DNA of 26,894 nucleotides from Hypsibius dujardini (taxonomy: Eukaryota; Tardigrada; Eutardigrada; Parachela; Hypsibiidae). The notes under the pieces were generated by a model, which did no database searches, had not been told where the DNA came from, and saw nothing but the letters and a program-made list of their open reading frames with translations. Positions 1 through 12,286 of the stretch are shown piece by piece. The DNA is taken from NCBI GenBank assembly GCA_001579985.1, contig LRSR01001028.1:1-26894 (forward strand). The letters are read 5' to 3'. Position 1 is the first letter of the stretch. Every line of letters begins with the position of its first letter. The position numbers were made by a program, and so were the translations under genes.

Positions 1-2581
<2,581 letters not shown>

Positions 2582-2770
2582 GATGAAAGGGCAATATTTC
2601 TTCCCACAATCCCCACGCGAGGTGAATTTCAACCAATTTTTAAGGGAGAAATAAGGATATGGGCAACGTGGAGGGAAAAAAGCACCACGCAAAATGGGAA
2701 CGCCAGCTGGGATGATTGATTTTGTAAGAGTTGAGCAAAGCATGTGCGCTGTGTACTGTACAGTCAGGCA

Positions 2771-2790
2771 GTCACGTGACCATGACGTCA
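2771..2790. promoter_or_regulatory. CLEAR-type E-box palindrome and CRE upstream of Rab2
   Basis: GTCACGTGAC (2771-2780) is a perfect 10-bp palindrome matching the core bound by MiT/TFE bHLH-zip factors in other animals. Two bases later TGACGTCA (2783-2790) is a perfect consensus CRE/ATF site. Both lie about 190-210 bp upstream of the Rab2 ATG. A GC-box-like CCCCGCCC follows near 2808-2815. The role is inferred from motif identity and position only. Confidence 0.55.
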
Positions 2791-3008
2791 GCTGTGGCCA
2801 CGCAATGCCCCGCCCATTTTGTTCAGTCCCTTGGGGCGGAGGGGGGAGAGAATGAGAGCCGCTTTTCAAGCGGCGGGAGAAGCATTTATTAAATTGAGTG
2901 AGACCATTTTGGCATTATGAAGCTGACCTGTTTGAATTTAACTATTCATCATTTAATGTGGTCGTTTTTATAAATTCAACGTGAAAAAAAACCAAATTAG
3001 CCAGGGTA

Positions 3009-3136
3009 ACCAATCAATCAATCAATCGATCAATCAAGCGCAATCAATTAATCAATCAATCAAGCAATCAAGCGCAATCAATCAAGCGCAAGTAATCAAT
3101 CAATCAATTGCAATCAATCAATCAATCAATCAACAG
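3009..3136. repeat. (AATC)n microsatellite
   Basis: Repeated AATC units are interrupted by AAGCGC. It is the complementary orientation of the (TTGA)n tracts found elsewhere in the window. Confidence 0.9.
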
Positions 3137-3559
3137 TTGTTCAGCAGATTCCACAATCACAATGGCCCGGACAACAGAACAGAGTAAAACAAAAGACGCA
3201 AAGCCATCAAATCAAACAACTGACCACTTCGAAGAAGTGTTTTTTCTAAATCCTGATTGTGAATTACAACTAAATTAAGAATCAGCACGTGATCACAGTG
3301 TAATTTTAAATTAGAAAAAAAATTGTCTTAATTTAAGATGAAAACACTGTTTTCCGTAATTTCAAATCAAATATGAATTCAAACGAGCGTTTATTAAAAT
3401 CGCTTTGTATTTTCTAATTTGAATCGAATTAAAAGTCGTCACGTGACCAGGCGTTTAATTTCAAATTAAATCAGAAATCCCTTATTGTAAATAAGGAGCA
3501 TATTTTAATTCAATATTTAAATAATCTAACAAGCTAAATTATTCCTAATTCGCAGTTCG

Positions 3560-3805
3560 CACGCCAATAAGGCAAAAAACAACACACTCAATCAACAATC
3601 AGTGCACAATAAGACAAAAAACAACACACTCAATCAATCAATCAACAATCAGCACAGTACTGCCCTTTCTTTAGTTCAACAACAGTTTAGTGCTGCCACC
3701 TATAATTCTCGCGTCCAACACACTCAATCAACAATCAGCGCAATACTGCCCTTTCCTGAGTACAACAACACCAGGTTAGTGCTGCCATCTATTATTCTCG
3801 AGTCC
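3560..3805. repeat. Tandem repeats of about 43 and 95 bp upstream of the pocket-protein gene
   Basis: Two shorter units begin near 3563 and 3608 (CAATAAGRCAAAAAACAACA). Two longer, diverged units follow at about 3623-3715 and 3718-3805, sharing ACACACTCAATCAA, TACTGCCCTTTC, TTAGTGCTGCCA and TTCTCGNGTCC. The last unit ends at the CCAAT motif next to the E2F-like site. Confidence 0.75.
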
Positions 3806-3826
3806 AATTGGTCCATTTTGGCGGGA
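3804..3826 (+). promoter_or_regulatory. CCAAT/inverted CCAAT and E2F-like site, likely pocket-protein promoter
   Basis: CCAATTGG (3804-3811) contains CCAAT on both strands. TTTTGGCGGGA (3816-3826) closely matches the E2F/DP consensus TTTSGCGS. The pair is about 230 bp upstream of the ATG, with a GC-box-like CCCGCCCC about 30 bp further on. Promoters of mammalian p107 and RB are E2F-regulated, so the arrangement is plausible. A second TTTTTGGCGGGA lies in intron 1 at 4541-4551. Function is inferred. Confidence 0.5.
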
Positions 3827-4050
3827 CGTCTTTTTCGATTAGCGTACTTCTCCAAGTCCCGCCCCTCGGTGTGCTTTGTATAGTGTGCATGATGCATCAC
3901 ACTTCGAGCGCGGCGCGTGTGTTGCGGTGAATGAGAAAGCGAAAGTTTCCCCGACATCCATTGCTTTCTTTCCTTTCCCTCCTCTCTCTTTGTTAAGATT
4001 GAAATTAAGTCCCCTTAATTTTCATTTACCCTTTTTCCTGGGCCTTGACC

Positions 4051-6512
4051 ATGGCGCGTCAACGCAACCGCGAGTCCACCCCGGAGAATCCCGCGGAGGA
4101 GGTGCGCACCCGCTTTTTGACCATTACTAAAGAGGCCAATCTCGACCAGAAAACGTGCCAGAATGTCTACACCTTTTTCGAATCGTCTCACGTCAAATAC
4201 TCCATGGAGGTTCGTTCCCAGCCGGCTTGACAATTATCTTCCCTACCATTTTGTTCGAATTTTTGTATCAGCAGAGTTTGAAATTAATGCAAATCTGAAA
4301 GAGGAAATTTCTTTCTAAACCACAGCACGACACGCTGGAAAATGCGACCGTCGTTTGATTGATCGATTGATTGATTCATTGATCCATTGCGAATTTATCT
4401 TGATTGATTGATCGATTGCGAATTTAGCTTGATTGATTGATCGATTGCGAATTTGGTTAGATTGATTGATCCATTGCGAATTTAGCTTGATTGATTGATC
4501 GATTGCGAATTTGGTTAGATTGATTGATCGATTGCGCCCCTTTTTGGCGGGATGGAATGTGTTTTGTTCGAATATTTATTTTTTCATCAACGTAAAAAAT
4601 ATACGTTTGTGATGTGTCTGATGAAAAGGTGTGTATGGTATTTTAAAAATTGTCGGAACATTGAAAATATGGGATCGTATTTTTGAAAAAAAAATTAGAT
4701 GGGGCGTGCGAAATAAGGAGTCTGTGTTCTGACCGGATGCAGTTGATTGATCAATTGATTGATTTCACCCTGACGCTGCAGTTTCGTTTGTGCAGTAATG
4801 CACTTGATTGATTGATTGATTGATTGCATCCTGACGCTGTAGTTTCGTTGTGATGTGCCGTTTTACAGATCTTTTCTGGCATGAATGATGAAGTTTGTCC
4901 CTTTGTCTTATGGGATTGATTGTGGGTTGAAATTTCTAATTTGACACGAAAAAGACAGCGGGGAAGTTGATCTGTGTGGCGATCCTTTGATTGATCGATT
5001 GGCCTCGATTGCCTCATCTTGTTTTTTTCGTACGATAAATTTCTCTTGGAGACTAGATGCTCTCTGTGACGACTCTAGACGACTCTAGATTCTCATTATT
5101 AAGGTTTTTATGAGGTAAGATCAGCAAGTGTGCCCCACAGCAATTGTTTGGCTAGTCGTGAAATTGCATCGATTGATTGATTGATTGAATGATTGCCCTC
5201 CCTGTTTTTATTGAGGATGTGATTAACAGTTGTCGTTTTCTGGCAGGGTGATCAAATGGACTGGCTCCTACCCGGTGCTTATGCCCACGCCATCTCCGTG
5301 AAACCGGCGGCATTCGAGTCTCGTATCATTCTGCTCCGGCTGTTGCGAGCGACCAGTTTGAGGTAATCCCCATGTGTAGTCTGCCATCTTCGGGGGGCGG
5401 GGCGGGGCGGGGCCTTCCTTTGCTCTGCTGGAGTTTTCTCGTGTGCAAACAATGCCTCCGTTGCAGTGTGCCCAACTTCTACGCCCGCCTCAAGAAGTGG
5501 TGCGACATCTGCAACCTGCAGACGGCAGCACGGGACACCTTTCTCCATGCGGAGCGCTATTTCCAGATCTCCCGCACCATTTTCGAGCGGTTCGAGCAGA
5601 TGTTTATGTGCGTCTTCCGCGACCCCCTGGACGGGGACCAGATGGAGCTGGTCCTGCCGCGTGCCATGGAACTCCGTGGAAAAAAGTACGTCGATGGACA
5701 CCAGTGTTGTGTCCAAGGAACACGGGAGGAAGAATTCCTCTCCAGGGATTCTCCTCCCGACGGATCTTGACTTTCTCTTTTGTTTGTAGGAAAATTAACT
5801 TCCCGAAAATCATCCAGTCGGTGGACGTCTACGTGTTCGCTTGGGACCTGTTTGTTCGAGCTCGACGTAGGTTACAACTCCTGCTGATTGTGTTCAGGCA
5901 CTTCAGTTCAGTTCAGGTTTCTTGCATCTTTCGCGTAGGATCGGCGGTGGTGATCCGCGACGACCTGGTCACCTGCTACCACCTCCTCATCTGTGTGATG
6001 GACTGTGTCTGCAGCAACGTCCTCGCCATGAAGCGCTCGGAACTGCTCAACCCTGGCTGCAGCATCCTACCGGTTGAAGCGGAGGAGGGCGCCCCGCACA
6101 AGTACTTCTCACTGCGCCCATACCTGTGCGCCAAGTTTGAAGGCATCAACCGCGACTGTGATACGCTGTACCAGAACTGTTTCCTGCCGTTGATGGCGCA
6201 GCTGGTCAAGGACCAGGAACTGTCCTCGTCGACGGTTCCCGGCTATCTGGAGCTGATGAGCGAGGACAACTTCGAAAAGAATCTGTAAGCCTCCCCCACC
6301 CTTCCTGACTGGTTAAAGATTGACCGACGATGCCGGCAGGCAGACAGATATTGGTAGGATCTCCGCAAACAGATTCGCATGACATTGCTAGGTTGCACAT
6401 AGATAGACCGTCTACAGGCAGACATGTTGGCAGGTCGACAGTGAGACATATACTTTGATTAGTAGACAGACAGACAGACAGACACTCATTTGGGACGCTC
6501 ACTTGGTAGGTT

Positions 6513-6572
<60 letters not shown>

Positions 6573-8984
6573 CTCATTTGGGACACTCACTTGGTAGGTT
6601 GACAGACAGACAGACAGACAGACAGACAGATATCGGTAGGTAGGCACACATGTGGAAAGGCAACTACCCTGTGGATGCGGAGGAGGACGTTATGTGAGGA
6701 GGAATTAACAGGGAAGATCAGTCCGTTTGCACACACACACACACTCTTGTCTTTTCAGGAGAGGCATCAACACGCATTACGAAAACCTAATCCGGGTCGC
6801 ATGTTTGGCCGACGAGCGCGTCCTCCTCGTCTCACAGGACGTTGCCGCACCCGGTGCCGGCGGCGATCCGATGAATGTGATTGATGTGATTGACACGATG
6901 AAGGAACGCAGGAAGATCTTCCCGACGGCCAACCGGAAACTCGAGCTGAACGACTTCAAAACACCGACACCGGTCATGCTGGTAAATGCCAAATCTACCT
7001 TGACCTGCCCAATTGCTCTATTCACCGATGTTGTTGTTGTTGTTGTGGCAGAGCCCAACAGTCGCTCCCACTCCGCTGACACCGTCGTCGTCCTGCAGCG
7101 CATTACAGCAGCGATCAGCTCATGAATCGGTCAAATCACCACCCCTACAGACAGCAGTAGACCTGGTGACTCAGCTGACGAATTTGGTCTCTGGTCGAAC
7201 ACATGCTCCAAGCGAAAAGCTCAAAGAGATTATCATGTAAGCCACCCTTGTCCCTTGAGACGTCTGGTCCCTTGAGACATTTCGTCCCTTGAGACATCTC
7301 GTCCCTTGAGACGTCTCGTCCTCTGAGACATTTCGTCCCTTAAGACATTTCGTCCCTTGAGACGTTTTGTGGATCCCCGAGGGTTTTTTCACGAGTTGTT
7401 TCTTCCCCTCTGTTCAGACTGCTGTACGAGGGGGACGTCACCCCGCGGTTCGTGGAGCGAGTCAGCAATTACCGCGAGAAACTGGTCACAGCCTACATCC
7501 AGGCATGCGATCCATCCGGATTGGCGGAGCCGTACATGCGGCAGCGTTTCATGTTCGCCCAAACGTGGTACTTCAAACTGGTGGAAGACATGCTCGTCTC
7601 CGAGCGGAATCGCAACACCCCCCTTCCTCGGATCAAGGTTGCTGTTGTGTTCGACTGTTTTGAGATTTCTGTTTTTGACTTCTTCCCGTACTCATGCACG
7701 CGTGTTCTTTTACTGCAGAACCTGGCAGAGTCTGAGAAGTTCCACATTTCGCTGTTCGCACTGGCCGCCGAAATGGTCCTCTTCAGCTACAACTGCTCCA
7801 AGTAAGTAGCTCGCTTGATTGATGGATTATCTTTACAAACGTGACGCAGCCCGCAATTGATTGATTGATTGATTCCACTAGCATTTGATTGATTGATTCC
7901 GCAAGCGATTGATTGATTGATTGCACAGACATTTGATTGATTGGTTGATTGATTGAGGAGTAATGGTGTCCCATTTCCAGGATGTTCCCCTGGCCGATTG
8001 AGGTGCTTCAACTGTCGCCATACGACTTTGTGCGGATGATCGAGCCGGTCGTCCTGCTGGAGCAGCTACCCAAGCAGATGATCAAACATTTCGGCCGGAT
8101 TGAGGAGACCATCTACGAGCAGATGGTGTGGAAGGCCGACTCCCCGGTCTGGGCGGAGATCTCCTCAGTGGAAGCGGATGTGATGACGGCGCGTGATGTC
8201 TGCTGGTCCCACAATTTGGAGGACAATCCCGCGTCCAACAAACCCAACCCGGGAGGTACTGCTTCGCAGGGGAAGTTTTCGCAGAATGCCCAAATCAAGC
8301 TCTTCGGCGTTTTCTCTTCAGATTCGAAGCACGGTCGACGAAGCGGAGCCCCGCTGGTGCCGACAGCAGCCCCAAGCAGCTCGCAGAACGCCACTGGAAG
8401 TAACGTTGCGCCTGCCAAAGCTCAGAAAAATACCGCAGTCTGCTTGTTCTTCCGCAAAGTTCGTGACTTTTCCAATCCAGATGTCGATTTCACCGTTGAG
8501 ATGTTTCTGCGATGTCTGTTTTGTGACCTTTCCAGATTTACGTGTTGGCGGGAGTGCGGCTGCGCGACATCTGCGCCAAACTCGGCTTCGACAAGGACGT
8601 CGAGCGCAAGCACCACGTCTTTCAGCGCATGTTCACCCTCTTCGAGAACGCCATCACCCTCCACACCGATCTCCTCAAGGATCGCCATCTCGACCAGGTG
8701 CTGCTGTGCTGCGCCTACGTTGTCTCCAAGGTTAGCGCGTCTCTCGCCAGCCACGCCCTAATGCTGTCGTTTCCCCTTGCTAGCACTGAGTTTGTCTCTT
8801 CCGCTCTTTCCCCTTCACCGTTGCTTACTTTTACAGCTTGAGACGGCCAACGGACTGGCGAAATCATTCCATCTGATCATGAACGCGTATCGATTTCAAG
8901 CTCAAGCAGAAAGCCGGGTAAGGAAGACAGACAGACAGACAGACGGACAGGCAGGCAGGCAGCCAGACAGACAGACAGGCAGCC

Positions 8985-9017
<33 letters not shown>

Positions 9018-10107
9018 GGCAGACAGACAGATAGACAGGCAGGTACTCTTGGTTTAGGATCTGTAAACTGAGCGGTTTGCAAATGTCTTTCCCTATCTTT
9101 TAGGTATATCGAAGCGTACTGATAAGCGGACCCGACGCGGGCTCCGCGGAGCCGGAAGTCCGTGCGGACATTATCACCTTCTACAACCAGGTCTTTGTTC
9201 GCGTCATGCAAGGCTTCATTGCCAAATTTTCACCCAAGAAGAAGGGGGTACGTTCGCCTCTTGACTGACTACCACCTCTCACCTTGCCTTAACTCGTTTT
9301 GTGCCTCCTTCTTGCTACAGCAAGCAACCCCCGGCGGTGTTATTCTCAGCCCGGTGCCGCGGGTCCCTGGGCGGGACACTCGTCGGCAGATCCATCCCGC
9401 CGCCAAGATTTACCTTTCACCGAGGAAGGTGGAGCCGCCTGCCGCAGTGGCCATGCCTCCGCCGACTAACTCCCGCGTTTTGACCTTCACTTTCGGAGTT
9501 ACCGGACAAATTGTAAGTGTGTGTCTGCCACTTAACTGCCTGATCCTGTCCGCGGTGTCTGTCTGTCTGTCCGCGCGGTTGTCTGTCTGTCTGTCCGCGC
9601 GGTTGTCTGTCTGTCTGTCCGCGATGTCTGTCTGTCTGTCCGCGCGGTTGTCTGTCTGTCTGTCCGCGGTGTCTGTCTGCCTGTCCGCGCGGTGGTTGTC
9701 TGCCTGCCTGTCTGTTCCCATGCGTTCCTGCCCTTTATGTCTGCTGTGGGTGTCTTGAACACAATTTTACCCCATTCCCCCTTCACCTTTGCTTTCAGGA
9801 CTCTCTGATCAGCGCTAACGCCGCCAAACAAGGCGGGACCCCCTTGCCCGGCGGAAAGCGAGTCGCCCCGGCGTCGTCCTCCGGTTCCGGCGACGCTTCC
9901 CTTCCCGCACCCGCGCCCAAGAAGCCGAAGAAGGAAAAGAAAGTTCCCCCACCGCCCATTATCCGCCCGGCCATCTCACCGCGCATCGCCGCCCGTCAGG
10001 CTGCCGCTGCGCTGGCCAACGGTCTGCCCCCACCGCTGGCGGAGCCACCGGCCACCGCCACTCCCGCGGTCAACTTTCAAGACGCTGCCATGCCGGCTTC
10101 ATTGTAA
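4051..10107 (+). CDS. Rbl: Retinoblastoma-family pocket protein (p107/p130-like), complete, 16 exons
   Basis: Coding exons are 4051-4209, 5247-5362, 5467-5685, 5790-5866, 5939-6284, 6759-6981, 7052-7236, 7418-7637, 7719-7801, 7981-8255, 8322-8458, 8536-8730, 8837-8917, 9104-9247, 9321-9512 and 9799-10107. All are GT-AG, all phases agree, and the total is 2961 nt (986 residues). The ATG sits in GACCATGG. Residues about 60-300 are the RB N-terminal cyclin-like domain (FYARLKKWCDICNL, DDLVTCYHLLICVMD). Pocket A is about 395-610 (MFPWPIEVLQLSPYDFVRMI), the spacer only about 55 residues, and pocket B about 670-820 (VRLRDIC, LLKDRHLDQVLLC, VYRSVL). FYN at 798-800 corresponds to LxCxE-cleft residues of RB. 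The tail has IYLSPRKVE and RVLTFTFG, as in p107/p130. SP/TP sites cluster before pocket A (about 378-400) and in the tail, as expected for CDK control. These proteins bind E2F/DP and repress cell-cycle genes. The order and tail favour p107/p130 over RB1. Confidence 0.95.
4355..4538. repeat. ~29-bp tandem repeat with TTGA units, pocket-protein intron 1
   Basis: Units read roughly GCGAATTTRG(Y)TTGATTGATTGATCGATT and repeat about five times. The array ends beside the second E2F-like TTTTTGGCGGGA at 4541. Further (TTGA)n tracts follow in the same 1037-bp intron at about 4741-4762, 4803-4827 and 5170-5188. Confidence 0.8.
5867..5938 (+). other. 72-bp stop-free intron (intron 4) of the pocket-protein gene
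   Basis: The intron has a GTAGGT donor and a TTTCGCGTAG acceptor. Its length is a multiple of three and it has no in-frame stop, so retention would insert 24 residues at the end of the WDLFVRAR segment. Splicing it gives the segment between the conserved Phe and DDLV the same length as in vertebrate p107 (16 residues), which is why I treat it as an intron. Confidence 0.7.
6440..6632. repeat. (CAGA)n microsatellite with a higher-order unit, intron 5
   Basis: Blocks of GACA units alternate with a conserved spacer ACTCATTTGGGACRCTCACT followed by TGGTAGGT. The spacer appears at about 6483-6513 and 6571-6600. Confidence 0.85.
7250..7368. repeat. Seven 17-bp tandem units in pocket-protein intron 7
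   Basis: Units read TCCCTTGAGACRTYTCG with small variations, seven in a row. Some units contain the palindrome GAGACGTCTC. The array fills most of the 181-bp intron. Confidence 0.85.
7815..7957. repeat. (TTGA)n microsatellite in pocket-protein intron 9
   Basis: Runs of TTGATTGATTGA are separated by short unique pieces such as CACTAGCAT and CGCAAGCGA. The tract occupies most of the 179-bp intron. Confidence 0.85.
8926..9045. repeat. (CAGA)n/(CAGG)n microsatellite in pocket-protein intron 13
   Basis: The tract begins a few bases after the GTAAGG donor of exon 13 and consists of CAGA units with interspersed CAGG and CAGC. Confidence 0.9.
9552..9712. repeat. TGTCTGTC / CCGCGCGGT minisatellite in pocket-protein intron 15
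   Basis: Units of about 27 bp pair (TGTC)n with the self-complementary CCGCGCGG, repeated about six times. On the coding strand it is rich in pyrimidines and lies upstream of the exon 16 acceptor. Confidence 0.85.
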
Positions 10108-10564
10108 GAAAAACATCGACGACGGTTGTCATCTCCTCAGCTCTTTGATTCCTTCCTATGATTTTGATTTCGACCACATGATGATATTTTGTTACTGTGC
10201 TTTGCTTCCCTCTTCACGTACGTGCTGATTTTATTCTTTCTGCCGGGGGGATCGGCGTGTCTATGCTGTACCTACCAGGCTTCGTTTGGTCTGCCTCGTT
10301 GTCTTGCTGCAAGCAGAGAAGGCACGAGTATTTTTTGTTCTTATTTTTTTACTCTTCCTCACGTTTCGTTTCTTCAGAGTTTAGGCGCGGGCTATTTCGT
10401 TGGTATGTATGTTGGTGTGTGTGTGTGGCTGGGTGTCTCATTGAACGTTCTCTGGTAGAATAGTTGGCTCTTATATCATTGGTGTGTTTGTTTTGTGTTT
10501 ATTGGGCGAAAATGAAATCGGAAAGTGGAATCCAAGTCGTACTTGCATAATCTGTTACTTGGGT

Positions 10565-10636
10565 CAATCTCTCAGTTTGTCTGTGTGTCTGTCTATCTGA
10601 CTGTCTGACTGTCTATCTATCTGTCTGTCTATCAGT

Positions 10637-10727
<91 letters not shown>

Positions 10728-10827
10728 ACTGTCTGTCTATCTGTCTGTTTGTTTGTTGTTTGTCTCTTTGTCTATGTCTGGATGTCTGGATGTCTGGATG
10801 TCTGGATGTCTGTCTGTCTGTCTGTCT
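10565..10827. repeat. (TCTG)n microsatellite, intergenic
   Basis: A long tract of TCTG units has TCTA and TTTG variants and a terminal GTCTGGAT sub-repeat at about 10775-10806. Confidence 0.92.
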
Positions 10828-11401
10828 CCTCCGTCCTCCTCATCCTCGAGAGAGGAACTTCCTGTGACTGTCTGTAAACTGCAACGGTCAAGAACTTCGC
10901 CAGTTTGCGGTAGAAGCGCCTGATGCTGACAAGGGAATATTTACCTGTGTCAGTCTAAGATCGGGCCCAAATTTTTTTTGTGGATACGTACTATCAAACT
11001 ATAATTTTGGAAAACATGGACTGGTCCCCCTCAGTTCCGTTCGAGATGGACAAAATCGGGGAAGATTCCTATTGCGGCAGCTGCTTTAAAGCTTTCACCA
11101 CAGCATTGATTGATTGAATTACGAAAAATACTTTGTTCGTTTACCCATTTTACGGTTCAGGCAAACAAAAGTCGATGCGCAAATCATTCGACAAACGAGT
11201 CGAGGCCACAGAAATAGTAACCGGCATCTTTGAATCTGTTCCAATAACAGTTAAAGCAGAGAATTTTGGTACACCAGCCGCAACGGATAAAACAAAAACG
11301 GTAAACCACAACAACCAGTCTGTCAAAATCATCAAACAATCAACCGAATAATTAAATTCCTTATTCGCGATTTGGTGGAGTTTGTAATAGACCCCGATGT
11401 A

Positions 11402-11520
11402 CAATCGACGACAAGATTAAGTACGCTGGAGGGTTCGGGGTATAGGCAAAAGGGGCGGAGCAGGGGGGTGGTTTTCATGCAATCGAACAATCAACAGCCT
11501 GACCTGCAACGGTTGCTTTG
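11402..11520. mobile_element. Partial copy of the GC-rich inverted-repeat element
   Basis: The left end CGACGACAAGATTAAGTAC is followed by GCTGGAGGGTTCGGGG, GGCAAAAGGGGCGGAGCAGG and GGTGGTTTTCA, then AATCGAACAATCAA. The same order is found in the copies at 1326 and 18122. No matching right end follows, so it is truncated. Confidence 0.65.
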
Positions 11521-12286
11521 TTCCATTTTCAAACAAGGAATTTTATTGTCCACTTTATGTAAAGGATAAAAGATGTGTGCGAAACTGATGAATTAAATTA
11601 AATTTAAAATTTCATGAAATTACCGAGCTAAAAACAACATGAAAAACAGAAATGACAGGCAACACCGGAAACAAAATTGGCAAGGGGCAAACAATCGAAC
11701 AATCAATCGGTATCGCATATGAACATTGAAATTATCAAACAATAAAACAATCAATGATAGCCAGTTTAGACCGAAAAACAGAAACAACGAAATGGAACAG
11801 TCATAAAATAATTATCCGTATTAGAACAAAATTGACTCAGGATCTGTCGTCGGAGTTGGCGCCATCGGACGATTCCAAATAGAACCCTGTTAATGCTTGA
11901 AATTTAGCTCATATTTTTGGTTTTATATTTTATGACCTTGCCTAAAACGGCTTTTAAATTTAGGATGGTGCAACAACAACAGCTTCAAGCCTTGCTAAAA
12001 CTGAAAATAAACCCGTGAAAATGAAGGGATGGATAGGGAATACAGTCCCAAACACGTGAAAAGGTTTCAACAAATTGTCGCAGACAAGCAAAATCAAAAT
12101 GAGACGCCGTTTTTTTTTCTGAAAACTCTTTAAACACGAGGACCAGTGGTCGATCCAACTAGATTTAATTCGATCGAGACCTTATAAAAAAGCCGCGTCT
12201 CAAATTACTTCGGCAGGCTCAATGTACAACTGTAGTGGTTCTTTAGAGTTGTGTCAGCACTGCCAATGACGAAGATCAGGTTCATT

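Larger units (their letters stand above)
2582..4050. other. Head-to-head intergenic region between Rab2 and the pocket-protein gene
   Basis: This 1.47-kb spacer separates the divergent start codons. It holds the E-box/CRE pair near 2771-2790, an (AATC)n microsatellite at about 3009-3136, and an AT-rich block at 3240-3545 with a second GTCACGTGAC at 3438-3447. Tandem repeats follow at 3560-3805, then the CCAAT and E2F-like sites. I see no coding exon. Confidence 0.7.
10108..12286. other. Non-coding region downstream of the convergent pocket-protein and acid-phosphatase genes
   Basis: Both flanking genes end here (plus-strand stop at 10107, minus-strand stop at 12287), so it must contain both 3' UTRs. 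It holds the TCTG microsatellite (10565-10827) and the partial inverted-repeat element (11402-11520); the remainder is AT-rich with no coding exon I can support. Candidate minus-strand AATAAA signals lie near 11532 and 10497, but I cannot choose between them. Confidence 0.65.

Noticed and set aside
11133-11351. 72-codon plus-strand ORF downstream of the pocket-protein gene
   Set aside because: No homology I recognise; a minus-strand ORF covers the same bases and neither has coding features.
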